NCBI GenBank assembly: GCA_022826345.1
Contig: JAJDVB010000135.1
Location: 1-64,000 of the forward strand
Reading direction: 5' to 3'
Source: Alphaproteobacteria bacterium
GTDB lineage: Bacteria > Pseudomonadota > Alphaproteobacteria > UBA828
Length of the DNA stretch: 64,000 nucleotides
Positions 52,781 to 61,959 of this stretch are shown in pieces. Made by a program: the position numbers and the translations under genes. Each line of letters begins with the position of its first letter. The stretch's first letter is position 1. Below the pieces are notes generated by a model. It saw only the letters and a list, made by a program, of their open reading frames with translations. It was not told the origin of the DNA and did not search any database.

Positions 52781-54070
52781 TCAGCGCGACCCCTGAAGCA
52801 CCCCTTCGAGGAGTTGTGCCGCAAACCCAGGGCCGTCGGCCTCCTGCATCTGCTTGCTGGTCCGACCGAGGCGATCGCGCATGGCGGGATCGCCGATCAA
52901 CCTGTTGACGGCGGTGAGAAGGTCCTCGTCAGTCCAGTCATAGCGATGCATTGCAAGGCCATGCCCTGTCTCGGCGACGCGGGTGGCGTTGTCGTGGCCA
53001 TCCCAGACGTAGGGCATGATCAGCGCCGGCTTTCCGAAATAGAGGCACTCCGTGAAGCTGTTGTTCCCGCCATGGTGGATGACCGCATCGGTTTGCGGAA
53101 TCACCGATGGCTGCGGATACCAGCTGGCGAGATGCACATTGGGCGGCGGTGCGTCATAGGCGTCGAGATAGTCGCCGACATTGACCAGCACCCGGTAGGG
53201 CTTGCCGGTGAACGCGGCGATGATGCGCTTCAGCAGGTCGGTATCGCCGGCGCCGAGACTGCCGAAGCTGACGTAGACGAGAGGGGCGTCGCCGTGCTCG
53301 GCAAAGCGCGGCACCTCGTAAGGTTCCTCCTGACGGACGCAGCCTTCCAGGTATCGGAAGCGCGCCGGATCGAGGGGCTGACGCCGGGCATACCTCACCG
53401 CTTTCGGATAGAGCAGCAGGTTGAGGTACGGCGAGGGCTCGAAGAACTGTCCCAGCGGATAAGGGTCTTCGCCGCAGCATTTAAGGAATTCATTGAAACG
53501 CCCGTGGATCGGACCGATCACCTCGCTGAATCTGCTCTCGAAGGCGGCGAAGCACGCGCGGTCGTTTTCCCCGCACCCGGAGAGGTGCGGTGGAATGTCC
53601 GGGTCGGGAATCTCGTTCTCGCTGCAGGAAATGATCCGTACCCAAGGGACGCCATGCCGCTTGGTGGCGGGGAACAGGATCACGTTGTCGATGCAGATGA
53701 GGTCGGGTTGGAGTTCCCCGAGGATGCCCGGCAGCGTCTTCTCAGCCCACACCGCCGTATCCACGATCGCGTCCCAGCAGTCCTTCACGTAGTTGTCGAT
53801 CTGATCGAAGGGGCTCTTTCGAAAGTTGGGGATGTGACCGTTGATGAAGTCGGACCAGTACTTCGCCATCTGCTCCGGCGGCATGGGCTCCGACATGGGA
53901 ACCGGCACTTCCTCGAAGCCGTAGTTGGCGAACACGCCGGTGAAACCGGGATCGCAAAGGAATACGGCACGGTGGCCGCGGGCGCGGCAGGCCTGGGCGA
54001 TCGCCACCGAGTTGAGCGCAGGCCCGTAGGCGGCCTCGGGAAAGAAGACGATGGTCTTGGGTTCACTCAT
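52781..54070 (-). CDS. GT1-family (MGT/UGT-like) glycosyltransferase
   Basis: The 429-residue GT-B-fold enzyme has an N-terminal acceptor domain starting IVFFPEAAYGPALNSVAIAQACRARGHRAV. The C-terminal donor-binding domain shows PLVYVSFGSLGAG, ASWYPQPSVIPQTDAVIHHGG and NNSFTECLYFGKPALIMPYVWDGHDNATR, the UGT signature region with catalytic-site His/Gly. It transfers a sugar from an NDP-sugar to a small acceptor; both are unknown. Its start overlaps the TOBE gene by 8 bp, implying translational coupling. Confidence 0.87.
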   Translation of the reverse strand: MSEPKTIVFFPEAAYGPALNSVAIAQACRARGHRAVFLCDPGFTGVFANYGFEEVPVPMSEPMPPEQMAKYWSDFINGHIPNFRKSPFDQIDNYVKDCWDAIVDTAVWAEKTLPGILGELQPDLICIDNVILFPATKRHGVPWVRIISCSENEIPDPDIPPHLSGCGENDRACFAAFESRFSEVIGPIHGRFNEFLKCCGEDPYPLGQFFEPSPYLNLLLYPKAVRYARRQPLDPARFRYLEGCVRQEEPYEVPRFAEHGDAPLVYVSFGSLGAGDTDLLKRIIAAFTGKPYRVLVNVGDYLDAYDAPPPNVHLASWYPQPSVIPQTDAVIHHGGNNSFTECLYFGKPALIMPYVWDGHDNATRVAETGHGLAMHRYDWTDEDLLTAVNRLIGDPAMRDRLGRTSKQMQEADGPGFAAQLLEGVLQGSR

Positions 54071-54281
54071 TCTCTCGTACCTCGGACTGTGGCTCGCGGG
54101 GCAGGATGCGCGACGCGGACGGCGGCCAGAGGCACCACAGCTTCTGCCCGCGCTCGATTCCCGCGACGTTGGAATCGGCGGTATCTACCTTCGCCAGGAG
54201 TAACGCGTCGGCCTCCGGAACCCGGAGACGGATGCTCAAGTGCTGGCCGCTGTAGGAAATGTCGACGACATGTCCCTCCAC
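54063..54281 (-). CDS. Stand-alone TOBE-domain small protein
   Basis: This 72-residue protein starts at GTG 54281 with a good GGAGGAG seven bases upstream. Its sequence (VVDISYSGQHLSIRLRVPEA, then GQKLWCLWPPSASRILP) matches the TOBE_2 domain normally found at the C-terminus of PotA/MalK-type ATPases, here without any ATPase. The ribosome-binding site and the 8-bp overlap with the glycosyltransferase suggest an expressed gene rather than a plain remnant. It may bind a small ligand or oxyanion, or be the tail of a lost transporter ATPase. Confidence 0.72.
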   Translation of the reverse strand: MEGHVVDISYSGQHLSIRLRVPEADALLLAKVDTADSNVAGIERGQKLWCLWPPSASRILPREPQSEVRENE

Positions 54282-54319
54282 GGCGTTCTCCTCCGTTGTT
54301 GCGGGCGGCGGAGGCAGGC

Positions 54320-56341
54320 TTAGGCGGCGGTTATGGGTGCCGTTGCGGCGCGAAGCCAGGCTAGCGTCGCGGCATCGTCCGCGAGCAGGGGTGCCAGGGT
54401 CTGCGCTACGCGCGTGTGGTAGGTATCGAGCCAGGCGCGCTCATCCGCCGTCAGCATGGCGGGGTCGATAAGGGTGCGGTCGATGGGCGCGAGCGTCAGC
54501 GTCTCGAAGCCGAGGAAATCCCCGTCGGCGTCGCCAGCCTCCGTCACCACCACCAGGTTCTCGATCCGGATGCCGTAGGCGCCGGTCTTGTAGTAGCCGG
54601 GCTCGTTGGAGATCACCATGCCGGGCGCGAGCGCAGCCGCGCTGCCCATGCGGGAGATGCGCTGCGGGCCTTCGTGCACGTTGAGGTAGTGGCCCACGCC
54701 GTGCCCGGTGCCGTGGTCGTAGTCGAGCCCCGCCTGCCACAGGAACTGGCGGGCGAGCGTGTCGAGGTGCGCGCCGGTGGTGCCGCGCGGGAAGCGTGCC
54801 GTTGCCAGCGCGATATGGCCGCGCAGCACGCGGGTGAAGCGCTCCCGATGCTCGGGCTCCGGCCGGCCGATCGCGACCGTGCGGGTCACGTCCGTGGTGC
54901 CGTCCAGGTACTGCCCGCCCGAATCGACAAGGTAGAGCGAGCCAGGCTCCAGCGTGCGGTTGCTCTCTGCCGTTACCCGGTAGTGGACGATGGCGCCGTT
55001 GGGGCCGGCACCCGAGATCGTGTCGAAGCTCGGACCCCGGTAGTGCTCGCCGCCGGCGCGCATCGCCGCCAGCCGGTCGACGGCGTCCAGCTCGCTGATC
55101 GAGCCGGGTGGCGCGGCGGCCAGCCAGGCCAGAAAGCGGGCCAGCGCCGCGCCGTCCCGGCGATGGGCTGCGCGGATGCCGTCGAGCTCGACCGCGTTCT
55201 TGCAGGCCTTAGGCAGCGCACAGGGATCGGCGCCGTGAATCACCTCGGCACCGCCCTGCGTCAACCGATCGACCATCCAGGCCGGCGTCGCCGCCGCGTC
55301 GATCAGCACTGCCTTGCCCCCGCCGGCAAGCGTGTCGAGCACACTGGCCATGGTCTCCGGTGCTTGCACGTGCACGGCATTGCCGAGGTGAGCCGGAACC
55401 TCGGGGAGGAGTTTGCGGCGGTCCACGAACCAGTCCACGTCCCCGTCGCCGTGCACGATGGCGAAGGAATGGGGTAGGGGGCTGTTGGCAACGTCGGCGC
55501 CACGGACGTTGAGTAGCCAGGCGATGGAATCGGGTGCGCTCAGCACCGCGGCGGCCGCTCCCTTCTCCGCAAGCCGGGCGGCGACGATCTCCCGCTTCTC
55601 GGCTGCCGCGGTGCCCGCAAAGCGCGCCGGATGGGGCGCAATGGGGCCGAGTGGCGCCGGCGGCTGATCCGCCCACAGCGCGTCGATGGGATTGTCCTCG
55701 CACGGCACCAGGTGGGCGCCGACGGCGCGGCAGGGCGCCGACAGCCGGTCTCTCTGGCTCGCGCCGTGAAGCCGGGGGTCGTAGCCGAGCGCGTCGCTTT
55801 CCGCGAGATGCTCCCTGAGCCACGCGTCGGGCGGCTCCTCGGTGATGTGACGGTGCTCGTAGAGGCTGCCGTCCACCTGCGCCGCCGCCTGCAGGGTATA
55901 GCGCCCGTCGACGAAGAGCGCGGCCCGCTCGGCCAGCACGATCGCCATGCCGGCAGAGCCCGTGAAGCCTGTGAGCCATGCCAGCCGCTGCGAGCGTCGC
56001 GCCACATACTCGCCCTGGTGCTCGTCGCTGAGCGGCACCACGAAGCCGTCGAGGCCGCGCCTGGCAAGTTCGGCCCTGAGCGCCGCAAGCCGGGACTCCT
56101 GCTGTGGGGTGTCGATCCCGTCCGGTGCCTCGGCATACGTCCGTCGCAGAGCCTCGAAGCGCTCGGCGACGGCGGCCTCGGCGTCGGCCTCCGGGTGGAT
56201 CAGGCGGAGCCAGTCCCGGTCCTGCACCGCGGCTGCGGCGACTCCCCGCACCAGCGCGTCAACCTCATGGATCGGCATGTCGATACCGGCCTCGGCGAGC
56301 GCCTGCGCCAGTGCGCCGGTTGTCGCAGAATTCTCGGACAT
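54320..56341 (-). CDS. pepP: Aminopeptidase P (M24B family)
   Basis: This 673-residue Xaa-Pro aminopeptidase has creatinase N-domains (AWLTGFTGSAGMAIVLAERAALFVDGRYTLQ, then a second) and the C-terminal pita-bread domain with the Mn ligands: Asp in LVDSGGQYLDGTTDVTRT, His in GTGHGVGHYLNVHEGP, Glu in SNEPGYYKTGAYGIRIEN. It removes N-terminal residues preceding proline. An N-terminal extension of about 75 helical residues precedes the usual start. It ends 38 bp before the TOBE gene on the same strand. Confidence 0.93.
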   Translation of the reverse strand: MSENSATTGALAQALAEAGIDMPIHEVDALVRGVAAAAVQDRDWLRLIHPEADAEAAVAERFEALRRTYAEAPDGIDTPQQESRLAALRAELARRGLDGFVVPLSDEHQGEYVARRSQRLAWLTGFTGSAGMAIVLAERAALFVDGRYTLQAAAQVDGSLYEHRHITEEPPDAWLREHLAESDALGYDPRLHGASQRDRLSAPCRAVGAHLVPCEDNPIDALWADQPPAPLGPIAPHPARFAGTAAAEKREIVAARLAEKGAAAAVLSAPDSIAWLLNVRGADVANSPLPHSFAIVHGDGDVDWFVDRRKLLPEVPAHLGNAVHVQAPETMASVLDTLAGGGKAVLIDAAATPAWMVDRLTQGGAEVIHGADPCALPKACKNAVELDGIRAAHRRDGAALARFLAWLAAAPPGSISELDAVDRLAAMRAGGEHYRGPSFDTISGAGPNGAIVHYRVTAESNRTLEPGSLYLVDSGGQYLDGTTDVTRTVAIGRPEPEHRERFTRVLRGHIALATARFPRGTTGAHLDTLARQFLWQAGLDYDHGTGHGVGHYLNVHEGPQRISRMGSAAALAPGMVISNEPGYYKTGAYGIRIENLVVVTEAGDADGDFLGFETLTLAPIDRTLIDPAMLTADERAWLDTYHTRVAQTLAPLLADDAATLAWLRAATAPITAA

Positions 56342-56366
56342 GGTGGGGTTTCTGCCAGTGCGCCGC

Positions 56367-57272
56367 TCACCGCGTCAATATCAGCGTGACCCAGGCGCCC
56401 AGCCGTATACGGCGGCGGGGCCGAAGCTGGCGCGTGCGGAAGGCCGCCAGCACCAGCCGCTCCTCGTAGGCGAGAAGGCCGGAGAGCGCCACGACGCCGC
56501 CCGGCCGCAGGTGCCGGGCGAAGGCCAATGCCATCGCGGCGATAGGCTTTGCCCTGATGTTGGCGACGATCAGGTCCGCCCGGCCAAGCCGGCATACGGG
56601 GTCTGAGCGGAAGCCCTCTGCCCGCACCACCGTCACTCGGCGCGAGAGCTCGTTTTGCCGTACCGTTTCCCGTGCCGTGATGACCGCCACAGGGTCGCTA
56701 TCGAGGGCGAGCACCCGCGCCGGCCAAAGCTGCGCCGCCGCCACCGCGAGGATGCCGGAGCCCGTGCCGATATCGAACGCACGGCGCACCTGCCGGCGTC
56801 GGGCCAGCCAGTCGAGGGCGAGCAGGCAGCCCTGGGTCGATTTGTGGCGGCCGGAGCCGAAGGCGGGGCCGGCGTCGATGCAGAGGGTGAAGCGTTGGCG
56901 GGGCGGGGAATGGTGTGCGCCCACGATCGTCCAACGCCCGACCGAGAGGGGCGGAAACGAGGCGACGGACTGCGCTTCCCAATCGGTGGAGCGCATCGGC
57001 TCGACCGCCGTCTCGTCGGGCGCGACGCCCGCCGCTCTAAACAGCGTGCGCAACTGATCCGGCCGCGAGTCGCCGCCTGCCGGGGTGGTGCCGAACAGGG
57101 CCACGCGCAGACGGTCCGCCGGGGCTTCCTGTAGTGGGTGTGTCGCCTCGATCGTCTCGGCCACCACGGCGTCCGCGAGGTCTTCGAGCGCCGGCTCCAG
57201 TGCCTCAAAAGCGGCTCGGTCGAGTGTCACCTGGAGCCGCCAGCCTTGGGCCTCGGGGCGACTTCCGCTCAC
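56367..57272 (-). CDS. prmA: Ribosomal protein L11 methyltransferase
   Basis: From GTG 57272 the product has 301 residues. The SAM-binding domain shows the PrmA motif AFGSGRHKSTQGCLLALDWL, then RAFDIGTGSGILAVAAAQL, VLALDSDPVAVITARETV and ADLIVANIRAKPI (the NPPY-like VANI). It trimethylates lysines of L11. A longer start (ATG 57320) would run into the divergent promoter region, so GTG with GGGGGC upstream is preferred. The N-terminal substrate domain is less conserved. It lies 25 bp before pepP on the same strand. Confidence 0.88.
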   Translation of the reverse strand: MSGSRPEAQGWRLQVTLDRAAFEALEPALEDLADAVVAETIEATHPLQEAPADRLRVALFGTTPAGGDSRPDQLRTLFRAAGVAPDETAVEPMRSTDWEAQSVASFPPLSVGRWTIVGAHHSPPRQRFTLCIDAGPAFGSGRHKSTQGCLLALDWLARRRQVRRAFDIGTGSGILAVAAAQLWPARVLALDSDPVAVITARETVRQNELSRRVTVVRAEGFRSDPVCRLGRADLIVANIRAKPIAAMALAFARHLRPGGVVALSGLLAYEERLVLAAFRTRQLRPRRRIRLGAWVTLILTR

Positions 57273-57340
57273 GGCTGCCCCCGGCGCCGGCCAATTCCGG
57301 CTAAGATGGGGCCCCCGCAACGCACGGTCGGAGGCCCACG

Positions 57341-58045
57341 ATGCCTGAGATGCCGGATTGGCAACGATTCCTGAGCGCGGATGACAGGGAGACCATCGAG
57401 CGCGGCCGCTGGGCCAAGCGCGTCGGCTTCGGCGCCCGCCCGGCCGTCATCCTGATCGACGTGCAGAACTACATGGTGGGGGAGGAGGGCAACCACGATC
57501 TTGCCGCCTATCCGTATAGTTGCGCGACCGGCTGGGCCGCCGTTTGGCAGACCAAGCGCATCGTCGGCGCGGCCCGCGCCGCCGGTGCACCGGTGATCTA
57601 CACCCGCTTCGCCATCGACCGGACCGTCGGCGATGCTGGGCTCTTCGACGCCAAGATCGGCGCGGAAGCGGGCGAGAACGTCTATTTCGAGGGCACCCAC
57701 GGCGGCGAAATCGTTGCCGCGGTGGCGCCCGAGCCTGGCGATCTGGTCTTTACCAAGAAGAAGCCGAGCTCTTTCCACGGCACGCCCCTCCTGCCCTACC
57801 TGATCGACCGCGCCATCGATACGCTGATCGTCACCGGCGGTGCCACCTGCAACTGCGTCCGCGCCACGGTCTTCGACGCGTTTTCATATAATTACCGCAC
57901 CATCGTACCTTCGGACGCGGTGTTCGACCGCCTGCCGATCAGCCACGCGATCAACCTGTTCGACATGAACCGCTGCTCGGCCGACGTGACCGATACCGAG
58001 GCCGTGCTCGCCTATTTTGGAGAGCTGGCCCAGCGCGCGGCTTAA
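57341..58045 (+). CDS. Isochorismatase-family cysteine hydrolase
   Basis: The 234-residue product has the catalytic triad of the family: Asp in AVILIDVQNYM, Lys in DLVFTKKKPSSFHGT and Cys in VTGGATCNCVRATVFDAF. Relatives hydrolyse amides such as N-carbamoylsarcosine, nicotinamide or biuret, or vinyl ethers (isochorismate). The extra N-terminal ~30 residues resemble the N-carbamoylsarcosine amidohydrolase branch. It is divergent from prmA and precedes the SRP RNA. The substrate is undetermined. Confidence 0.86.
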   Translation: MPEMPDWQRFLSADDRETIERGRWAKRVGFGARPAVILIDVQNYMVGEEGNHDLAAYPYSCATGWAAVWQTKRIVGAARAAGAPVIYTRFAIDRTVGDAGLFDAKIGAEAGENVYFEGTHGGEIVAAVAPEPGDLVFTKKKPSSFHGTPLLPYLIDRAIDTLIVTGGATCNCVRATVFDAFSYNYRTIVPSDAVFDRLPISHAINLFDMNRCSADVTDTEAVLAYFGELAQRAA

Positions 58046-58071
58046 AGGTCGCCGGCGGCACCTGCTATAGT
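58042..58071 (+). promoter_or_regulatory. Candidate promoter of the SRP RNA gene
   Basis: TTAAAG (58042-58047), 18 bp, TATAGT (58066-58071), about 6 bp before the predicted RNA 5' end. Confidence 0.5.
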
Positions 58072-58076
58072 GCGGG

Positions 58077-58177
58077 CGGGAGATCGGCGGCGGACGGCTA
58101 ACTCGCCAACCCGGTCAGGTCCGGAAGGAAGCAGCCGTAACGAGCTTCAAGCCGGGTCGTCTGCCGGTCTCCTGCCG
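58077..58177 (+). ncRNA. ffs: Small signal recognition particle RNA (4.5S)
   Basis: The diagnostic loop GGTCAGGTCCGGAAGGAAGC-AGCC is at 58113-58136. The ends pair (GGGAGATCGGC at the 5' side with GCCGGTCTCC at the 3' side), giving a single hairpin of about 100 nt. This RNA binds Ffh to target membrane proteins co-translationally. It lies directly upstream of dnaX, its usual place in proteobacteria. Confidence 0.95.
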
Positions 58178-58230
58178 CCAACCCCGCGCGCTGCCCCCGC
58201 AAGACGCGGATCGAAGGACGCCATGCACCG

Positions 58231-59958
58231 ATGAGCGAGGACGCCGCCGCCTATCGCGTGCTCGCGCGCAAGTACAGGCCGGCGAGCTTCGCCGGGCTGA
58301 TCGGCCAGGACGCCCTGGTGCGCACGCTCAGCAACGCGATCGCGATGGACCGCTTGGCCCACGCCTATCTTCTGACGGGCGTGCGCGGGGTGGGCAAGAC
58401 CTCGACCGCGCGGATCATCGCGCGCGCCCTCAACTGCATCGGCGAGGACGGCACCGGCGGGCCGACGCCCGAGCCGTGCGGTGTGTGCGATCACTGCATT
58501 TCCATCGCCGAGGATCGCCACGTCGACGTGATCGAGATGGACGCCGCCTCGCGCACCGGCATCGACGACGTGCGCGAACTGATCGAGAGCGTGCGCTACC
58601 GCCCGGTTTCGGCGCGCTACAAGGTCTACATCATCGACGAAGTGCACATGCTCTCGAAGCAGGCCTTCAACGCGCTGCTCAAGACCCTCGAGGAGCCGCC
58701 GCCCCACGTCAAGTTCGTGTTCGCGACCACCGAGGTGCGGCGCCTGCCGGTGACCGTGCTCTCGCGCTGCCAGCGCTTCGACCTGCGCCGGGTGGATATG
58801 GAGGTGCTGATCGAACATTTCTCCGGCATCGCAGCAGCCGAGGGGGCGGAGGTGGAGCCGGCGGCGCTCGCGCTCATCGCCCGGGCCGCCGACGGTTCGG
58901 TGCGGGACGGGCTTTCCGTGCTCGACCAGGCGATGGCGCACGAGGGCACGCGCATCACCGAAGAGGCGGTGCGGGCCATGCTGGGTCTCGCCGACCGCAC
59001 CCGGCTCTTCGACCTGTTCGATATGCTGATGCAGGGCGCGATCAAGGACGCGCTGGACTGCTTCTCCGAACTTCACAACGCGGGCGCGGAGCCGCAGACC
59101 CTGCTGCAGGACCTGCTGGAGCTCTGCCATTGGCTGACGCGGCTAAAGCACGTGCCCGCTGCGGCGGACGATCCCGCGGTGCCCGAGGCAGAGCGCACGC
59201 GCGGGCGCGCCATGGCCGAAGCGCTGACGGTACCGTCGCTCACCCAGACCTGGCAGATGCTGCTGAAGGGTCAGGAAGAGGCCAACCGGGCGGCGCGGCC
59301 CGCGCTTGCGGCCGAGATGACCCTGGTGCGGATCGCCTATGCCGCCGACTTGCCGAGCCCGGCGGATGCGCTCCGCGCCATCGGTGCCGGTGGCGCCGGC
59401 GCGCAACCGAAAGACGCGCCTGCAGCGTCGCCCGCCCCTGCTCCGGCGCCTGCACCGAGCGGTGCCGCAAGCGCCGGGACTGCGGTGGAGCCTGCGGTGG
59501 TGCCTGAATCGGCGCCCGAGCCGGCGCCGCGGCCGGCGCCGGTGGCCGCATCCGCCCCGCATGCGCGTCCCACATCCTGGCACGAAATCGCGGCCCTGGC
59601 GGAGGAGCGGCGGGAGCCGATCCTGAGCGCGTGGCTGAGGACGGAAGTCCGCCCGATCCGCATCGCCGCCGGCGCGATCGAGATCAACTGCGGACGCTCG
59701 CCGGACGGCAAGATGCTTGCCCTGCTCCAGGAGCGGCTCGAGCAATGGACCGGCGAGCGCTGGATGGTCGCGCTGAGCGAAGACGGCGGCGAGCCCACCC
59801 TCGACGAGCAGGATCGGGCCGCGCGGGAAGCCGCCGACCGGACGGCGATGGACCACCCCCTGGTGCGGCAGGTTCTCGATGCCTTCCCCGGCGCGCGCGT
59901 GCGCAAGGTGCACCGCCCGGTGCCGGATAGCGAAAACGACGGAGATGCCTCCCCATGA
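58231..59958 (+). CDS. dnaX: DNA polymerase III tau/gamma subunit
   Basis: The 575-residue product has the AAA+ clamp-loader core: KYRPASFAGLIGQDALVRTL, Walker A TGVRGVGKTSTARI, zinc-binding CGVCDHC, Walker B YIIDEVHMLSKQAFNALLKTLEEP and SRC sensor VLSRCQRF. Domain III follows, then an Ala/Pro-rich linker (about residues 385-450) and a C-terminal domain for polymerase contact. It loads the sliding clamp. Its stop overlaps the ybaB start as ATGA. Confidence 0.96.
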   Translation: MSEDAAAYRVLARKYRPASFAGLIGQDALVRTLSNAIAMDRLAHAYLLTGVRGVGKTSTARIIARALNCIGEDGTGGPTPEPCGVCDHCISIAEDRHVDVIEMDAASRTGIDDVRELIESVRYRPVSARYKVYIIDEVHMLSKQAFNALLKTLEEPPPHVKFVFATTEVRRLPVTVLSRCQRFDLRRVDMEVLIEHFSGIAAAEGAEVEPAALALIARAADGSVRDGLSVLDQAMAHEGTRITEEAVRAMLGLADRTRLFDLFDMLMQGAIKDALDCFSELHNAGAEPQTLLQDLLELCHWLTRLKHVPAAADDPAVPEAERTRGRAMAEALTVPSLTQTWQMLLKGQEEANRAARPALAAEMTLVRIAYAADLPSPADALRAIGAGGAGAQPKDAPAASPAPAPAPAPSGAASAGTAVEPAVVPESAPEPAPRPAPVAASAPHARPTSWHEIAALAEERREPILSAWLRTEVRPIRIAAGAIEINCGRSPDGKMLALLQERLEQWTGERWMVALSEDGGEPTLDEQDRAAREAADRTAMDHPLVRQVLDAFPGARVRKVHRPVPDSENDGDASP

Positions 59959-60278
59959 AGAACATCGGCAAGATGCTGAAGCAGGCGCAGGAAATGCAGA
60001 CCAGGATGGCCGAGCTGCAAGAGAGCCTGGGTGCGCTCGAGGTCGAGGGCACGGCGGGCGGCGGCCTGGTGCGGGTGACGCTCACGGGCAAGGGCGAGAT
60101 GCGCCGCCTCTCCATCGACCCGGCACTGGTGAGCGGCGACGAGGTGGAGGTGCTGGAAGACCTGATCGTCGCCGCCTTCAACGATGGCAAGGCCAAGGTC
60201 GAACAGCTCGTTCAGGAACGGATGGCCGAAGTCACCGGCGGGCTCAAGCTGCCACCGGGTCTCGACCTCGGCCTGTGA
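59955..60278 (+). CDS. ybaB: YbaB/EbfC-family nucleoid-associated protein
   Basis: The 107-residue product has the normal YbaB length, with [21 protein letters not shown] (N-terminal helix), [26 protein letters not shown] and the C-terminal [10 protein letters not shown]. It is a dimeric DNA-binding protein associated with the nucleoid. It is translationally coupled to dnaX (4-bp overlap) and followed by recR, the conserved order. Confidence 0.96.
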   Translation: MKNIGKMLKQAQEMQTRMAELQESLGALEVEGTAGGGLVRVTLTGKGEMRRLSIDPALVSGDEVEVLEDLIVAAFNDGKAKVEQLVQERMAEVTGGLKLPPGLDLGL

Positions 60279-60315
60279 GGGCGCGCCGCGGCGTTTCCTC
60301 TACTGGCGACAGGCG

Positions 60316-60912
60316 ATGACGAGCCCCGCGATCGAGCGGCTGGTCGGGCATCTCGGCAAGCTCCCCGGTCTAGGGCCGCGCTCGGCCCGCCGCGCCGCGC
60401 TGCATCTGCTGGAGCGACGCGAATCGCACCTGGAGCCGCTCTTGAGCGCGCTGCGCACGGCGGCGGAGAGCGTCCGCGCCTGCACTACCTGCGGCAATCT
60501 CGATGCCCAGGACCCGTGCGCCATCTGCGCCGATCCCGAGCGCGACCGCACGGCCATCTGCGTCGTCGAGCAGGTCGCGGATCTCTGGGCACTGGAGCGC
60601 ACGCTGATGTTTCGCGGCCGCTACCACGTGCTGGGCGGGCTCTTGTCGGCGCTCGACGGGATCGGGCCAGAGGACCTCGCCATCGCCGGCCTCGTCGCCC
60701 GCGCCGGTGCGCCAGAGGTGAGCGAGATCATCCTCGCCACCAGCGCCACGGTGGACGGGCAGACCACGGCGCACTATCTGACCGATCGGCTCGCCGAGAG
60801 CAGCGTCGCGATCTCCCGCCTCGCCCACGGCCTGCCGGTGGGCGGCGAGTTCGACTATCTCGACGACGGCACCCTCGGTACTGCGCTCAAGGCACGCCAG
60901 CGCCTGCTCTGA
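60316..60912 (+). CDS. recR: Recombination mediator RecR
   Basis: The 198-residue product has an N-terminal helix-hairpin-helix ([21 protein letters not shown]), the zinc finger [16 protein letters not shown], a Toprim domain beginning [14 protein letters not shown], and [14 protein letters not shown] and [22 protein letters not shown]. With RecO it loads RecA at gaps. The ATG at 60316 was chosen over an earlier in-frame start because the conserved domain begins immediately. It lies 37 bp after ybaB. Confidence 0.96.
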   Translation: MTSPAIERLVGHLGKLPGLGPRSARRAALHLLERRESHLEPLLSALRTAAESVRACTTCGNLDAQDPCAICADPERDRTAICVVEQVADLWALERTLMFRGRYHVLGGLLSALDGIGPEDLAIAGLVARAGAPEVSEIILATSATVDGQTTAHYLTDRLAESSVAISRLAHGLPVGGEFDYLDDGTLGTALKARQRLL

Positions 60913-61008
60913 ACCGATGCCACTGCGCGCTGGATTGTGCGGCCCGCGCCTTCTATGGTCGCGCCCCGGCCGTCAACCAGGCGGCCGACGAGACCGTTGG
61001 AGAGGGCC

Positions 61009-61929
61009 ATGGCAGACGAGGCGAAGAGCGCAGGCCGGTTGGAACAGGTGCTGCGAGGGGGCGAGTTCGCCATCACGGCAGAGATGGGGCCGCCCGACTC
61101 CGTGGATCCGGCCGACGTTCTGGCCCGTGCCGGCTGCCTCAAGGGGCTCGCCGATGCCGTCAACGTGCTGGACGGCGCTGGCGCCCGCGCGCATCTCTCC
61201 CCGCTCGCCACCGCCGCGATCCTGGCCCGCGAAGGCATCGAGCCGGTGCTCCAGTTCACCATGCGCGACCGCAACCGGCTCGCGCTGCAGGCCGACGTGC
61301 TGGGAGCAGCGGCGCTCGGCGTGCACAGCCTGCTCTGCCTCACCGGCGATTCGGTGGACGCCGGCGATCAGCCGGAGACGAAGCCGGTCTTCGACCTCAA
61401 GTCCAACGAGTTCATGGCGGTGGTTCGTACCATGCGGGACGACGCCGTTCTGCCGGGCGGGCGTGGGCTCGCCTCGGCGCCCCGGTTGTTGATCGGCGGC
61501 GCCGATGCGCCCCGCGAGCCCAAGGCGGGCGATACGCCCACCAGCCTTCAGGCCAAGATCGAGGCGGGTGCGGATTTTTTTCAGACCCAGTTCTGCTTCG
61601 ATATGGGGATGCTGCGGCGTTACCTCGCCTGGCTCGGGGACTTCGGCATTCCCGAGCGCACGTCGATCATCGTCGGCATCGGGCCCATACGATCGGCGCG
61701 CTCGGCCCGCTGGATGAACGAGAACTTGTTCGGCGTGCACATCCCGGATGCGGTCATCGCCCGGCTCGACGGCGCCAAGGACCCGCAGGCCGAGGGTATT
61801 CGCATCTGTGTCGAGTTGATCGAGGAGTTGCGGGGGATCGAGGGCGTCGCCGGCGCGCACCTGATGGCGCCGCGCGGCGAGCAGGCGATTGCCGCGGTGA
61901 TCGCTGAAACGGGTCTTCGCGGCGCTTGA
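61009..61929 (+). CDS. Methylenetetrahydrofolate reductase-like protein
   Basis: This 306-residue MetF-type TIM barrel has FAITAEMGPPDSVDPADVLAR, DAVNVLDGAGARAHLSPLA, LQFTMRDRNRLALQADVLGA, LCLTGDSV, FDLKSNEFM and ADFFQTQFCFDMGMLRRYL. It should interconvert 5,10-methylene- and 5-methyl-tetrahydrofolate with FAD. The sequence is closer to the folate-reductase homologues linked to C1 or methylamine metabolism than to E. coli MetF (inference from motif spelling). The ATG at 61009 follows GGAGAGGG. The gene stands alone after recR. Confidence 0.85.
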   Translation: MADEAKSAGRLEQVLRGGEFAITAEMGPPDSVDPADVLARAGCLKGLADAVNVLDGAGARAHLSPLATAAILAREGIEPVLQFTMRDRNRLALQADVLGAAALGVHSLLCLTGDSVDAGDQPETKPVFDLKSNEFMAVVRTMRDDAVLPGGRGLASAPRLLIGGADAPREPKAGDTPTSLQAKIEAGADFFQTQFCFDMGMLRRYLAWLGDFGIPERTSIIVGIGPIRSARSARWMNENLFGVHIPDAVIARLDGAKDPQAEGIRICVELIEELRGIEGVAGAHLMAPRGEQAIAAVIAETGLRGA

Positions 61930-61959
61930 ATGCGCCCTTAGCGGCGCGCTTGCGTTCCC

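Noticed and set aside
59300..59600. Programmed frameshift site in dnaX (as in E. coli, producing gamma)
   Set aside because: No A6G-type slippery run or following hairpin was seen in the linker region; the coding frame is uninterrupted.
60913..61008. SAM-responsive riboswitch before the MetF-like gene
   Set aside because: The 96-bp leader lacks recognisable SAM riboswitch core sequences and is too short for most classes.
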